The notes under the pieces are model-generated. The model was not told the origin of the DNA, did no database searches, and worked only from the letters and a program-made list of their open reading frames with translations. This document shows positions 37,180 to 45,586 of a stretch of 64,000 bases of DNA, in pieces; the stretch's first letter is position 1, and each line of letters opens with the position of its first letter. The position numbers and the translations under genes are program-made. The DNA is from Thermoflexus hugenholtzii JAD2 (GTDB taxonomy: Bacteria > Chloroflexota > Chloroflexia > Chloroflexales > Roseiflexaceae): the NCBI GenBank assembly GCA_945881915.1, contig CAMCVW010000012.1, positions 1 through 64,000 on the forward strand, read 5' to 3'.

Positions 37180-38103
37180 TTATGCGGTATGTGCATGTAA
37201 AAACGCATCGACGTCAGCCCGGCTTGGGATAGAGGGTTGTGCTCCTGATTTGGTCACCGACAGTGCAGCACTTGCCGTTGCAAAGCGCAATGCGGTTGGC
37301 ATGTCGAGCCGCTCTGAAAGCGCTACCGCCAACGCACCGTTAAAGCAATCCCCTGCTGCAACGGTGTCTACGACCGGCACAGAAAATCCCGGAATGGCAA
37401 TTCCCTGACCATTACGGCTCCAAAACACGCCTTGACTCCCTCGCTTGATAATGACCTGGACACTGCCGCGCTGATGCAAGACATCCGCGGCCTTTTGGCA
37501 TTGCGCAATGTCGACCGGGTCGATGCCGGTCAATAGCGCAGTTTCTGTTTCGTTGGGTGTGATTATGTCACAGGCACGGTACAGCTCTGCTGGAAGTTCA
37601 GCAGCGGGAGCAGGTGCCGGATCGAGAATGACCATTACGCCCCGCACACGTGCAAGGTGCGCTGCAGCCAGCACGAGTTCGAGGGGAATTTCGAGTTGCA
37701 ATAATAGATGGGTTGCCCCGTCTAGGAATGGCATGACGGTATCGAGATAGTCAGATTGTAAACGCATATTTGCACCAGAAATCACCGTGATGCTGTTTTC
37801 ACCATGTGCATCGAGCATTATCAATGCAACTCCTGATGCCCCCGGACTGCACACAATCGCCTGTGTATCGACGCTGTACGATTGCAGGCTGCCACGCAAT
37901 TCACTCCCGAACATATCGTCACCAACAGCACCGAGCATGTGTGCCTGACCGCCGAGGCGCGCAACAGCGACTGCTTGGTTGGCACCCTTCCCTCCTGGTA
38001 CCGTCTTGAAATCATTCCCGAAAAGTGTTTCGCCGGGACGTGCGATCCGTGGGGCATGGGCCACGAGGTCCATATTGATACTGCCAAATACCACGATACT
38101 CAT
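37180..38103 (-). CDS. rbsK: Ribokinase (PfkB family)
   Basis: A 307-residue sugar kinase that phosphorylates ribose at O-5. It has FGSINMDLV at the N terminus, the first PfkB signature GGKGANQAVAVARLGG near residue 37, and the second signature with catalytic Asp, DTVAAGDCFNGALA, near residue 247. GAGGAG precedes the ATG. It may act with the nucleoside importer nearby, but it is not in that operon. Other PfkB sugars remain possible. Confidence 0.92.
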   Translation of the reverse strand: MSIVVFGSINMDLVAHAPRIARPGETLFGNDFKTVPGGKGANQAVAVARLGGQAHMLGAVGDDMFGSELRGSLQSYSVDTQAIVCSPGASGVALIMLDAHGENSITVISGANMRLQSDYLDTVMPFLDGATHLLLQLEIPLELVLAAAHLARVRGVMVILDPAPAPAAELPAELYRACDIITPNETETALLTGIDPVDIAQCQKAADVLHQRGSVQVIIKRGSQGVFWSRNGQGIAIPGFSVPVVDTVAAGDCFNGALAVALSERLDMPTALRFATASAALSVTKSGAQPSIPSRADVDAFLHAHTA

Positions 38104-38125
38104 GTGTACTCCTCACACCAGTTAC

Positions 38126-38824
38126 TTATTCGAAGGAGGGAATCAAGTCTCCGCCCATCTCCCATGACTTCAGGTATGGATATGGCGATATCTGGCCGCG
38201 TCGCGCTTCCCAATCATCGGGTGTGCTTGGCCGTGAAATCCCGAAGTGCAGATGCGGCGGGGTGAATCGTGCGTTCCCTGATTTGCCAGTCGACCCTAAG
38301 ACTTGTCCTGCTTGGACCGTTTGACCCACGTGCAACCCGTCGGCAATGGTCGCTAAGTGCGACCCATAGTAGCGCACCCCGTCGCTCCCAATAATTGCGA
38401 CAGCTAATCCGCTCCGGTCAGCGGGTACATCCGTCGCTGGATCCCAGAGGTCTTCGGGAACGATCGCATCTACAATCCCATCCGTCACCGCGACGAATGC
38501 GCTCCCCGAATCACAAAATATGTCCGTCGCCGGGTAGTCATGATGCTCTGCACCGTACGACACAGGTGCATGAGGTACCGGGAATACATACACCGCAACC
38601 GGGAGCGGGGTACTGCTCGGTATCGCTGTGTGTTGCGGCTCTGGTGCAGTCGTCCGCGTGGCCGAGTTGTGTGTAACTTCGGTGCGTTTTATTGGCACTG
38701 TGGTTGTCTGTTGCTTCTGTGGGAATGGGGTTTCGCCTATTTGCTGCGGGAGTTCGTCGGTGATTTGTGCACACGCACAGATCATCGTTGCACAGCTCAG
38801 GATGCAGAGAATATAGAGCCGCAT
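38126..38824 (-). CDS. M23 (LytM-like) peptidase lipoprotein
   Basis: A 232-residue exported protein. The start at 38824 gives a signal peptide (MRLYILCILSCATMICAC) with a lipobox-like end; a Thr/Pro-rich spacer follows. The peptidase domain shows HHDYPATDIF, where the first His and Asp bind zinc, and PPHLHFGIS with the last His ligands. These enzymes cut peptidoglycan cross-bridges. It lies 22 bases upstream of rbsK on the same strand. Confidence 0.88.
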   Translation of the reverse strand: MRLYILCILSCATMICACAQITDELPQQIGETPFPQKQQTTTVPIKRTEVTHNSATRTTAPEPQHTAIPSSTPLPVAVYVFPVPHAPVSYGAEHHDYPATDIFCDSGSAFVAVTDGIVDAIVPEDLWDPATDVPADRSGLAVAIIGSDGVRYYGSHLATIADGLHVGQTVQAGQVLGSTGKSGNARFTPPHLHFGISRPSTPDDWEARRGQISPYPYLKSWEMGGDLIPSFE

Positions 38825-38966
38825 GGCACCGCCAACCTTCGTAAAATAATAGCGTAAGCATAGCACACAACGTCTTTCAATCCGTTCAAAACCGTGCTGC
38901 AAGAAAACATGAAATATTGGCATTCATATGCCGAAAACAAAGTATCGATTATAAGGTCTTTCGCAC

Positions 38967-38994
38967 TTGACTTTTGCTGAATATCTACTATAAT
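38967..38994 (+). promoter_or_regulatory. Strong sigma-70 promoter of the decarboxylase leader
   Basis: TTGACT at 38967-38972 and a perfect TATAAT at 38989-38994 are separated by 16 bases. It is the best promoter in the window and predicts a start near 39001, giving an unusually long leader of several hundred bases. Confidence 0.75.
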
Positions 38995-39107
38995 ATCGTC
39001 CGGTAGCAAAACTACTGAGATTCTTGCCCCCGGCAGGAGCAACGCTTCTGAACGGTCATGGTGCACAATGGTGTCAGATGACTTCCGGTCGGCTTACGAG
39101 AGGGTAT

Positions 39108-39224
39108 ATGGACGCTAACGCAAACAAACGAATGGGTGGCTATGTCTCGCTAGCTCCTGTCTGTGACTGTGTGGTGTTCGTTGCTCATGCAATAGGGACA
39201 TATCAAGCTCCTCCACAGGTCTAA
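39108..39224 (+). CDS. Possible 38-residue leader peptide
   Basis: An ATG at 39108 preceded by GAGAGGG, encoding MDANANKRMGGYVSLAPVCD and 18 more residues, then TAA at 39222. It covers the 5' arm of the proposed antiterminator stem (39130-39141), so ribosomes on it would influence folding. The peptide resembles no family I know. The ribosome binding site is the main support. Confidence 0.4.
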   Translation: MDANANKRMGGYVSLAPVCDCVVFVAHAIGTYQAPPQV

Positions 39225-39254
39225 GCGCAAGTACCAAACTTTTGCGTCGCAGAG

Positions 39255-39287
39255 CCACCCGTTCATCTGAGATGAGCTGGTTTTTTT
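39255..39287 (+). terminator. Putative leader terminator
   Basis: CCA and TTCAT pair with ATGAG and TGG around an internal loop, followed by TTTTTTT at 39281-39287. The stem is weak but the T run is long. It lies after the proposed promoter and before the decarboxylase gene, so it would act as a regulated stop. Confidence 0.45.
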
Positions 39288-39306
39288 GTGCGTAAAGGAT
39301 GAACGA

Positions 39307-39426
39307 ATGATCAAGCAATGGCTTGTAATGGTGTCACGGGACACTGTCCGCGCTCATACGTCGTGCTGGTTGACGAGTCGTCATGCCAGTCTGCTCGTGG
39401 TTCGGGTTCGTCTGCGTGGGCTCTAG
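39307..39426 (+). CDS. Possible Arg-rich 39-residue upstream frame
   Basis: An ATG at 39307 with AAGGA seven bases upstream, encoding 39 residues with six Arg, three of them in the run RVRLRG just before the stop TAG at 39424. It ends 50 bases before the preferred start of the decarboxylase gene. An Arg-rich peptide before an arginine-consuming enzyme suggests translational sensing, but this is inference. It overlaps a longer alternative N terminus of the decarboxylase in another frame. Confidence 0.35.
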   Translation: MIKQWLVMVSRDTVRAHTSCWLTSRHASLLVVRVRLRGL

Positions 39427-39476
39427 CCCACGAATCGGTTTTTCTGCGTTTTGCTGTGGAAGGAGCATTCACTGAA

Positions 39477-41009
39477 TTGAACGGTACCACCTATATCGAA
39501 CACCTCGCACATCGTTATGGTGTGCAACCTGAAGGTGCATTGAACGCATTTATCAGTCGTCATGATGGCCAACTCTACCTCGATGAGCGTGTCTGCCTCA
39601 ACACTTTGGCAGAACAATACGGTGCTCCACTCGAAGTGTCGTTCTTGCCATTGATCACCAAACAAATCGTGCAGATGCACACCTATGCCGAAGCAGCGCG
39701 TTTGGCAGCAGGGTATCAGGGTTCATTCGTGTATGCCTACGCGACGAAAGCAAATTTCGCCGAAGAAGTAGTGCGAACCGCATTGCAGTCAGGTGCCCAC
39801 TACGAAACATCCTCCGCAGCTGACATCATCATCGCCCACCAACTGTGGCGTCAAGGTGTTCTACGTGCAAATCAGTATATGTTCTGTAACGGTTCGAAAG
39901 ACCTTGGCTACCGCAAAGCTATTCTTGCGCTTCGTGAAGCGGGTCATGAACAGCTCATTCCCATCGTTGACGACCTCGATGAGTTGGCGTACCTCAGCAG
40001 TCATTGTCAGGTACCGATGCAATTTGGGGTACGTGTTCGCTTCGACATTGGCGATGTCGATCCCGACCACCCCGGTGGCGAACGTTTTGGTCTGACACAC
40101 AGCGAAATAGATAGTGCCGTCGCGATGTTGGTGGGCACACCACATTCCATCGTCATGTACCATGCCATGGTGGGCAGCCAAATCGAAGACGCCCATGTAT
40201 GGAAGATTCAACTTTCTTCCGCGGTTGACCGATATGCAGCGTTAGCCCATCGCATTCCCACATTGCGCATGTTCAATTTCGGCGGCGGTATGCCGACGGA
40301 TAGTTATCAACTCGATTTTCAATTCGATTGTCAAGCGTTCTTACAGACACTCATGTCGGCACTCGTGGATGCATGCGCACAATACGGCACTCCCCATCCA
40401 GAGCTCGTCGGAGAATTCGGTCGATACACCGTCGGTTCGCATACGGTCTATTTGATGGAAGTCGGTGCGGTCAAACCCGGCCGCGGAGGCGCGCCCGATT
40501 GGTATCTGCTCAACGGCAGCCTCATGGTGTCGCTCCCCGATATGCTCATTGTCGAGGGGCAGCAATTCATCGTTCTGCCGCTCAATGAATGGCATCTGCC
40601 GGCCCGCCCGGTGCGCTTGGCAGGACGCTATACCTGTGACACCGATGACTTCTATCCACGCCCTGGTCAACCGCCACTGTTACTTCCGAACGGGGGCGAA
40701 GGAACGATTCTGGCGTTCTTCGGGGTCGGTGCGTATCAGCAGATGTTATCGGGACGCGGTGGTGCGCATCATTGTCTCACTCCCGAAATGCGCCGTATCA
40801 CCATCGAAGCAGATGGTGATGAGCTTGTCGTCCGTGAGACACCGCCGCAACATCTCAGTGATATCATGAGCTTGCTGGGTTACAACAATGCCACACTCGA
40901 ATTGGGGATTCGTCGCGGCGAGCAAAACGCCGAACGCTCCATCGTTCGTTCGTTCCGAATGCCCGTCAAGCGGAGCGCCCGGATGTGGAAGCGAGCCCGC
41001 CCGGTCTGA
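39477..41009 (+). CDS. Arginine-decarboxylase-like PLP enzyme (fold type III)
   Basis: About 510 residues. The PLP-binding Lys lies in YAYATKANF, and VMYHAMVGSQIEDA, FNFGGGMPTD and GEFGRYTVG match the barrel of SpeA/LysA-type decarboxylases. Features such as MFCNGSKDLGYRKAIL and the C-terminal extension favour the biosynthetic arginine decarboxylase branch, which makes agmatine for polyamines. Diaminopimelate or other amino-acid decarboxylases are alternatives. Start choice is open: TTG at 39477 has GGAAGGAG 11 bases upstream and opens the conserved region; an in-frame ATG at 39318 would add 53 unconserved residues without a site. A terminator follows. Confidence 0.75.
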   Translation: MNGTTYIEHLAHRYGVQPEGALNAFISRHDGQLYLDERVCLNTLAEQYGAPLEVSFLPLITKQIVQMHTYAEAARLAAGYQGSFVYAYATKANFAEEVVRTALQSGAHYETSSAADIIIAHQLWRQGVLRANQYMFCNGSKDLGYRKAILALREAGHEQLIPIVDDLDELAYLSSHCQVPMQFGVRVRFDIGDVDPDHPGGERFGLTHSEIDSAVAMLVGTPHSIVMYHAMVGSQIEDAHVWKIQLSSAVDRYAALAHRIPTLRMFNFGGGMPTDSYQLDFQFDCQAFLQTLMSALVDACAQYGTPHPELVGEFGRYTVGSHTVYLMEVGAVKPGRGGAPDWYLLNGSLMVSLPDMLIVEGQQFIVLPLNEWHLPARPVRLAGRYTCDTDDFYPRPGQPPLLLPNGGEGTILAFFGVGAYQQMLSGRGGAHHCLTPEMRRITIEADGDELVVRETPPQHLSDIMSLLGYNNATLELGIRRGEQNAERSIVRSFRMPVKRSARMWKRARPV

Positions 41010-41024
41010 TTTATCTATTTGCAG

Positions 41025-41053
41025 CCGGGGTGTGCATTGCACGCCTCGGTTTT
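41025..41053 (+). terminator. Terminator of the decarboxylase gene
   Basis: A GC-rich stem of 11 pairs (CCGGGGTGTGC with GCACGCCTCGG, two G-T pairs), a short loop and then TTTT, 15 bases after the stop codon. Confidence 0.85.
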
Positions 41054-41098
41054 CTCTGTGGCACACACCCATGTAATAGAGCAATGGGATGAAGGCGC

Positions 41099-42724
41099 AT
41101 GGGCCAACCACGGCGCTGAATTGGTGTCATCAGCAGCGGTTCACTCACCGAAGGGTTGACCGCTCGTGTCGATGCGGCACATCAGGTCGAGGCACTTCGC
41201 TTCGGGCAGTTCCTGTTCGTGGCGGGCCGTCAACATGAATTTTTTGCAATGTTGACCGATGTCGAGCTCGCTGCAACTGCAGCTGCTGTCCTGGCAGACC
41301 AGCCAGCAGACGACCCATTCCTCCAAGAAGTCTTTGCAGGGACGTCGACCTATGCAACCATTGAACTCCGGCCTTCGTTGATGCTGCCCCGTGACGTTGC
41401 ACAAGGAATGCGCCCGGTCAAAACAATTCCTGCGCATTTTGCTCCGGTCTATCAAGCCGAAGAAGCGGATTTCAGCCGTGTGTTTGGCAGCGAAGACGCA
41501 ACCCACTTCGAAATAGGCCGCCCGCTCGACATGGACGTGCCCTTGTGTATTGATCTGACTCGATTCGTCGAACGATCTAATGGTGTTTGGCAAGAGCGGC
41601 ACCGGAAAAAGCTTCTTGACACGGTTACTGTGGTCAGGAACGATGCGAGCCGGTGTCGCGACATATCTTATCTTCGTCATGCACTCCGAATAAGGAAGCG
41701 ATGCCACATCAGAGGAAGGCGGGTTCGTCAAAGGACTCCGCAAAATTTTCGGGCCGAGCGTGCGCATCTACACCCTCGATCCTGAGTCGACTCGTCGTCG
41801 TGGTGGGCAATATAATCACGACATACGGATTGGCATGAACGAAATTGACGTCGATGACATTCTGCGTATCTCGGACGAATAAATCTGACTGCTACCGCTG
41901 CAGAATCAGCTTATCGCCTTGTTGACCACTATAAATCAGATTGGCTGCGCACACTCCTCGATATGACGCCAGAGGCACTCGACGACTTTGCCGTCAAAAC
42001 AGGTACGCATGCCGGTTCGCTCAGTGCACTCAAGCGCAAGCTCGAAGCCCTGCGCCGGCGTGCCTACGTCGATGATGCTTCCAAAAGCTCGGTCTTGACC
42101 ACACTGAATGATGCGCTCATGGCGCGTCAGCATGTCGTTCTAGAATTTGGGAAGTATGATCATTCGATTGATTACATGCTCGTCGCAAACATCATCACAC
42201 GAAAAATCCACCAACGGTGGCGTGAACGCACAGAAACATACCTGACCAGCAAAAACCCTCCTGACAAGCCGCCACAACTTGTCATAACAATTGAAGAAGC
42301 GCACAAGTTTCTGAATCCACATGCTGCCAAGCAGACAATTTTTGGGACCATCGCGCGTGAAATGCGGAAGTACAGTGTGACCCTCCTTGTAGTAGATCAG
42401 CGTCCTTCATCCATCGACAGTGACGTGATGAGTCAGCTCGGCAGCCGCATGACTGCACTGCTCAATGACGAAAAAGATATCGATGCGGTCTTTACGGGGG
42501 TAAGCGGTTCGGGAGCGTTGCGGACGGTCTTAGCTACGCTTGATTCACGTCAGCAGTGCCTCATTCTCGGTCACGCCGTACCAATGCCTGTTGTCGTACG
42601 CACTCGCCCATACGACGAGGCGTTCTATGCTGCGATGGCAACGGTACAGCCTGCAGTTATACAACCGGATACGTCTGGGGCGACGCAACCGGCAGCGAGT
42701 ATCGATGATTTGTTTGGGGATTAA
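41099..42724 (+). pseudogene. HerA-like (DUF87) ATPase pseudogene
   Basis: The pieces form one HerA/FtsK-type ATPase of about 535 residues. From 41120 one frame reads IGVISSGSLTEGL and runs to FVERSNGV; an in-frame TGA at 41117 lies between this and the only upstream ATG (41099). At about 41585 the frame changes, and the Walker A FGKSGTGKSF continues in the next frame. TAA at 41691 interrupts MHSE-GSD, where homologues have Tyr. Near 41879 a base appears lost from an A run, returning to the first frame (NLTATAAESAYRLVDHY). The rest to 42724 is intact, with Walker B VITIEEAHKF and VVDQRPSS. At least four lesions argue for real decay. Confidence 0.85.
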
Positions 42725-43614
42725 GGTACTTTGGTGGAAGTTGCTTCGATGCCATAACGCATGAGACCGCCCATTCGAATGCGAATGAGCGCGACCATTT
42801 CTTGTCGGTTGGCAGCATCAGCTGCTTGACTGGCTTTTTCGAAGCCAGCAATTGCTTCACGAACGTTCCCTTGTGCTTCGGCTATTGCAGCCTTCAGAAA
42901 GAGGCCTTCGGGGACTGTTTTGTCGGTGGCCAGGAGCTCTTCCACACTGGTCTGCGCAGCTGGGATGTTTTTGGCGAGCAACCGAATATTCCCACGTTCA
43001 TACGGTAACGAACTGGAATTTTCGCTAGCAGCACGAGTTTTTTGCCAATATTTGTCTGCCGCTGCGGTGTCGCCGGTCGTTTCTGCCAAGACAGACAACC
43101 ACAAGAGCAATTCCGGATCATTCGGGAATGTCCGCACTTCGCGTTGCGCGACGGTATATGCATATGCGGGATCACCATCGATGGCTGCGGTAGTGATTGC
43201 TGGGATATCTGCACTTGGCGGCGCAGTAATCACGATATATGCAAACCCAGCCATCACTATAGCAATCAGCGTACCAAAGAAGGTCCGTTGCCGTGCACGT
43301 GCCCACCGGCGCTGCTGTGCAAGTTCGGCTAATTGTGGTGCGTACCCATGTTCTGCAGGGATGCGCGTGGAGCCGAGTGCGTGCATGATACGTTCAGCTT
43401 CTTTGCGCGCACGTCCGTCGAGCGCTGCAATGCGCACACGTTCAGCGTCTATGTCTAAACCTGCTAATGTACACGCTGCTTCGAGTGTCGCAATAGCATC
43501 TAAGTATCCGACGAATGTCTGCGCTCCATCTGTATGTTGCGTATAGACGAGCGCAAAGGGTTCCGCTTTATCGAGTATGGCACGCAGCTGTGGCATCAGT
43601 GGTAGGGTAGTCAT
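42721..43614 (-). CDS. Membrane-anchored TPR-like protein
   Basis: A 297-residue protein. Residues 1 to about 105 are soluble (possibly DNA- or protein-binding helices), one membrane helix lies at about 112-132 (FFGTLIAIVMAGFAYIVI), and the rest is helical repeats of TPR type (AYAYTVAQREVRTFPNDPELLLWLS, then EGLFLKAAIAEAQGNVREA). The function is unknown; such proteins often scaffold envelope complexes. The ATG at 43614 has GAGG upstream; an ATG nine bases earlier overlaps that site. The gene ends four bases inside the HerA pseudogene on the other strand. Confidence 0.7.
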   Translation of the reverse strand: MTTLPLMPQLRAILDKAEPFALVYTQHTDGAQTFVGYLDAIATLEAACTLAGLDIDAERVRIAALDGRARKEAERIMHALGSTRIPAEHGYAPQLAELAQQRRWARARQRTFFGTLIAIVMAGFAYIVITAPPSADIPAITTAAIDGDPAYAYTVAQREVRTFPNDPELLLWLSVLAETTGDTAAADKYWQKTRAASENSSSLPYERGNIRLLAKNIPAAQTSVEELLATDKTVPEGLFLKAAIAEAQGNVREAIAGFEKASQAADAANRQEMVALIRIRMGGLMRYGIEATSTKVP

Positions 43615-43666
43615 GTGGTACATCCTCGGGGTTGGTGCGTCACTGCGGGACGTGACCGGTGTCGTG

Positions 43667-43672
43667 TATAAT
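43667..43672 (+). promoter_or_regulatory. Probable -10 box of the phosphatase gene
   Basis: A perfect TATAAT lies 37 bases before the ATG at 43709, in the divergent region. The -35 is not clear. Confidence 0.45.
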
Positions 43673-43708
43673 GCATGTAGAACGCATTGTATAGAGGTAG
43701 CATACCAT

Positions 43709-44341
43709 ATGCGATTAGTAATTGTTCGTCACGGCGAAAGCGAATGGAACAGAATTGGTCGGTATCAGGGGCAGTTCGACGCCCCCTTATCCGAAATGGG
43801 CGTCAAACAAGCTGTAGCACTTGCGGAGCGCTTGAGTACAGAATCGTTTCAAGCAATATATGCAAGTCCGCTGCAGCGTGCGCGACTCACAGCTGAGCAT
43901 GTCGGAAAATTTCATCCCGATACGCCAATGATTATCGACCCCGCTATCATCGAAATTGATCATGGTGAGTGGGCTGGACTGATGGTCGATGAAGTCATTG
44001 CAAAATACGGCAACGGCCTGCGTGAATGGCGCTTGACCCCGACCCGTTCCCAAATGCCAGGGGGCGAAAGCTTCAGCAATATCCTCAAGCGCGTTCTTGA
44101 CTTCAAAGAGATGCTCCAAAAAAAGCATGTCGATCAGACAGTCTTGGTTTCGACACACGATGTAGTCGTCAAAATCTTGGCTGCTGATGCTTTAGGTATG
44201 CACATGGATGGAATAAACCGTATTTGGGTGACCAATGCAAGTATCTCGGTCATCGAGTACGGCAATGATTTGACATACTTGGCGAGTTTGAGCGAAGCGT
44301 CACATCTCAGCAAACTCGAGGTGGTGCGGGGCGCCTGGTAA
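43709..44341 (+). CDS. Histidine phosphatase (phosphoglycerate-mutase-like)
   Basis: A 210-residue enzyme. The catalytic RHGESEWN motif is at residues 7-14, the conserved SPLQRARLTAE near 55, the acid EIDHGEWAG near 82 and the second His in STHDVVVKI near 150. Members hydrolyse phosphate monoesters; GpmB-, CobC- and phosphatase-type functions look alike. I chose the ATG at 43709 because the fold begins there and GAGG lies ten bases upstream; longer starts add 44 unconserved residues. Confidence 0.92.
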   Translation: MRLVIVRHGESEWNRIGRYQGQFDAPLSEMGVKQAVALAERLSTESFQAIYASPLQRARLTAEHVGKFHPDTPMIIDPAIIEIDHGEWAGLMVDEVIAKYGNGLREWRLTPTRSQMPGGESFSNILKRVLDFKEMLQKKHVDQTVLVSTHDVVVKILAADALGMHMDGINRIWVTNASISVIEYGNDLTYLASLSEASHLSKLEVVRGAW

Positions 44342-44408
44342 CTCCTGTTCTAGAATCGAGGCACACTTGTCATCGTCGATCGGTGTCGGTAGGCTGAGCT
44401 ACTTTGTG

Positions 44409-44428
44409 ATATAGTGAACACACTATAT
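44409..44428. promoter_or_regulatory. Perfect inverted repeat before the polyprenyl synthetase gene
   Basis: ATATAGTG-AACA-CACTATAT is a perfect 8-bp inverted repeat ending 15 bases before the chosen start. The AT-rich arms could include the -10 of the promoter, so it may be an operator. Confidence 0.5.
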
Positions 44429-44442
44429 TGATGGTGAAGACG

Positions 44443-45459
44443 ATGACACAGTTTCCGGCAGCAGCGTCTGAGAACACGATTCAGTCGCGCGGTCGCGTAT
44501 CCGATATCTTGGAGCAGACTGGCCTGCGTGATGATTTTATGGCCGTCGAGCGCGAAATGCTCGACCGTATATCGTCACGTAGCAACGTGCTGCATGATGC
44601 GGGCGTCTACACCGTTCGTGCCGGCGGCAAGCGACTCCGGGTATTGTTGGTGCTTTTGGCTGCACGACTGGGTACGTACGATTTTCATCGTGCCGTCCAT
44701 CCCGCAGTGGCGATAGAGCTGTTACATGCAGCTTCTCTCATTCATGACGATTTGGTTGATCACGCGGCTTCACGACGTGGTCGGGCAACGATTCATCACA
44801 CGTGGGACCGGAATGTCGCTCTGGCATTAGGCGATTTCTTGTTCGGATTAGCCGCGCGTGAGCTTGCCGATGAACCCGATCCACGAATTATTGGGTTCTA
44901 TGTGCATGCTGCCCAGCGCATGGTCGAAGGCGAACTGCATCCCGTGACGCAGATTGCACCGTTTGACCAGGCATGTGCGCAGTACTTTCGCAAAATTTCT
45001 GCAAAAACTGCCGTATTGTTCGAGGCAGCGTGCAAGTCAGGGATTGCCGTATGTGGTGGTGCTGCTGACCGCATCGACGCCATGGGGGTATTTGGTCACG
45101 AGCTGGGGATGGCCTTCCAGATTGTCGACGACATTCTGGATATGACCGAAGCAGCGGTCGTTCTCGGCAAGCCGGCCGGCAACGATTTGCGCGAAGGGAC
45201 GATTACCTTGCCACTCCTCCATGCAGCGAATCGCAATCCTGACCCACGGTTACTCGCGGTTGTCAATGGTCCGGTAGAAGCAGACCAAGTCACATCACTC
45301 ATCGAACTCATCCAAACCGCGGGGGGAATTGAAGCATCCTATGTGACCGCTCGTGAGTGTATCGCACGTGCTCTGGCAGCGATACAACCATATGCCGATC
45401 CACTCACTTTTCAAGCACTGCGCAACGTGACGGCAATAGTCATCCAACGCAGATCGTAA
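44443..45459 (+). CDS. Polyprenyl diphosphate synthase (trans-isoprenyl)
   Basis: A 338-residue all-helical prenyltransferase that chains isopentenyl diphosphate onto an allylic primer. The first Asp-rich motif is [15 protein letters not shown], the second [10 protein letters not shown], with [10 protein letters not shown] as the substrate-binding block. The likely product is a long-chain polyprenyl for quinones, or a C20 for carotenoids; chain length cannot be read by eye. The ATG at 44443 has GGTGA upstream; ATG at 44431 is possible. Confidence 0.92.
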   Translation: MTQFPAAASENTIQSRGRVSDILEQTGLRDDFMAVEREMLDRISSRSNVLHDAGVYTVRAGGKRLRVLLVLLAARLGTYDFHRAVHPAVAIELLHAASLIHDDLVDHAASRRGRATIHHTWDRNVALALGDFLFGLAARELADEPDPRIIGFYVHAAQRMVEGELHPVTQIAPFDQACAQYFRKISAKTAVLFEAACKSGIAVCGGAADRIDAMGVFGHELGMAFQIVDDILDMTEAAVVLGKPAGNDLREGTITLPLLHAANRNPDPRLLAVVNGPVEADQVTSLIELIQTAGGIEASYVTARECIARALAAIQPYADPLTFQALRNVTAIVIQRRS

Positions 45460-45480
45460 ATCGATTCGCAATCCCTGCCA

Positions 45481-45513
45481 AAACACTCCCTGCGCGTTGC
45501 AGGGAGTGTTTTG
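45481..45513 (+). terminator. Terminator of the polyprenyl synthase gene
   Basis: A perfect 14-bp stem (AAAACACTCCCTGC and its complement) with a 5-base loop and a TTTT end, 22 bases after the stop. The A and T ends let it work in both directions. Confidence 0.9.
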
Positions 45514-45586
45514 CGTGATACATCCAATCATACCCACGTATCGTACGTATCTGTATGACTCAAATATGGTGTGGAAGGTGTGCAGT

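Larger units (their letters stand above)
39001..39306 (+). ncRNA. Structured 5' leader, candidate attenuator or riboswitch
   Basis: About 300 transcribed bases upstream of the arginine-decarboxylase-like gene. The element GAATGGGTGGCT at 39130-39141 can pair over 12 bases (one G-T) with AGCCACCCGTTC at 39253-39264. The second arm is also part of a smaller hairpin (39255-39280) followed by seven Ts. These two pairings exclude each other, the usual layout of a transcription attenuator. A short reading frame at 39108-39224 runs through the first arm. I do not recognise a known riboswitch class. Confidence 0.5.

Noticed and set aside
39001-39306. Known riboswitch (SAM, lysine, guanidine, THF) in the decarboxylase leader
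   Set aside because: None of the conserved core words of those classes that I can recall is present; kept only as an unclassified attenuator.
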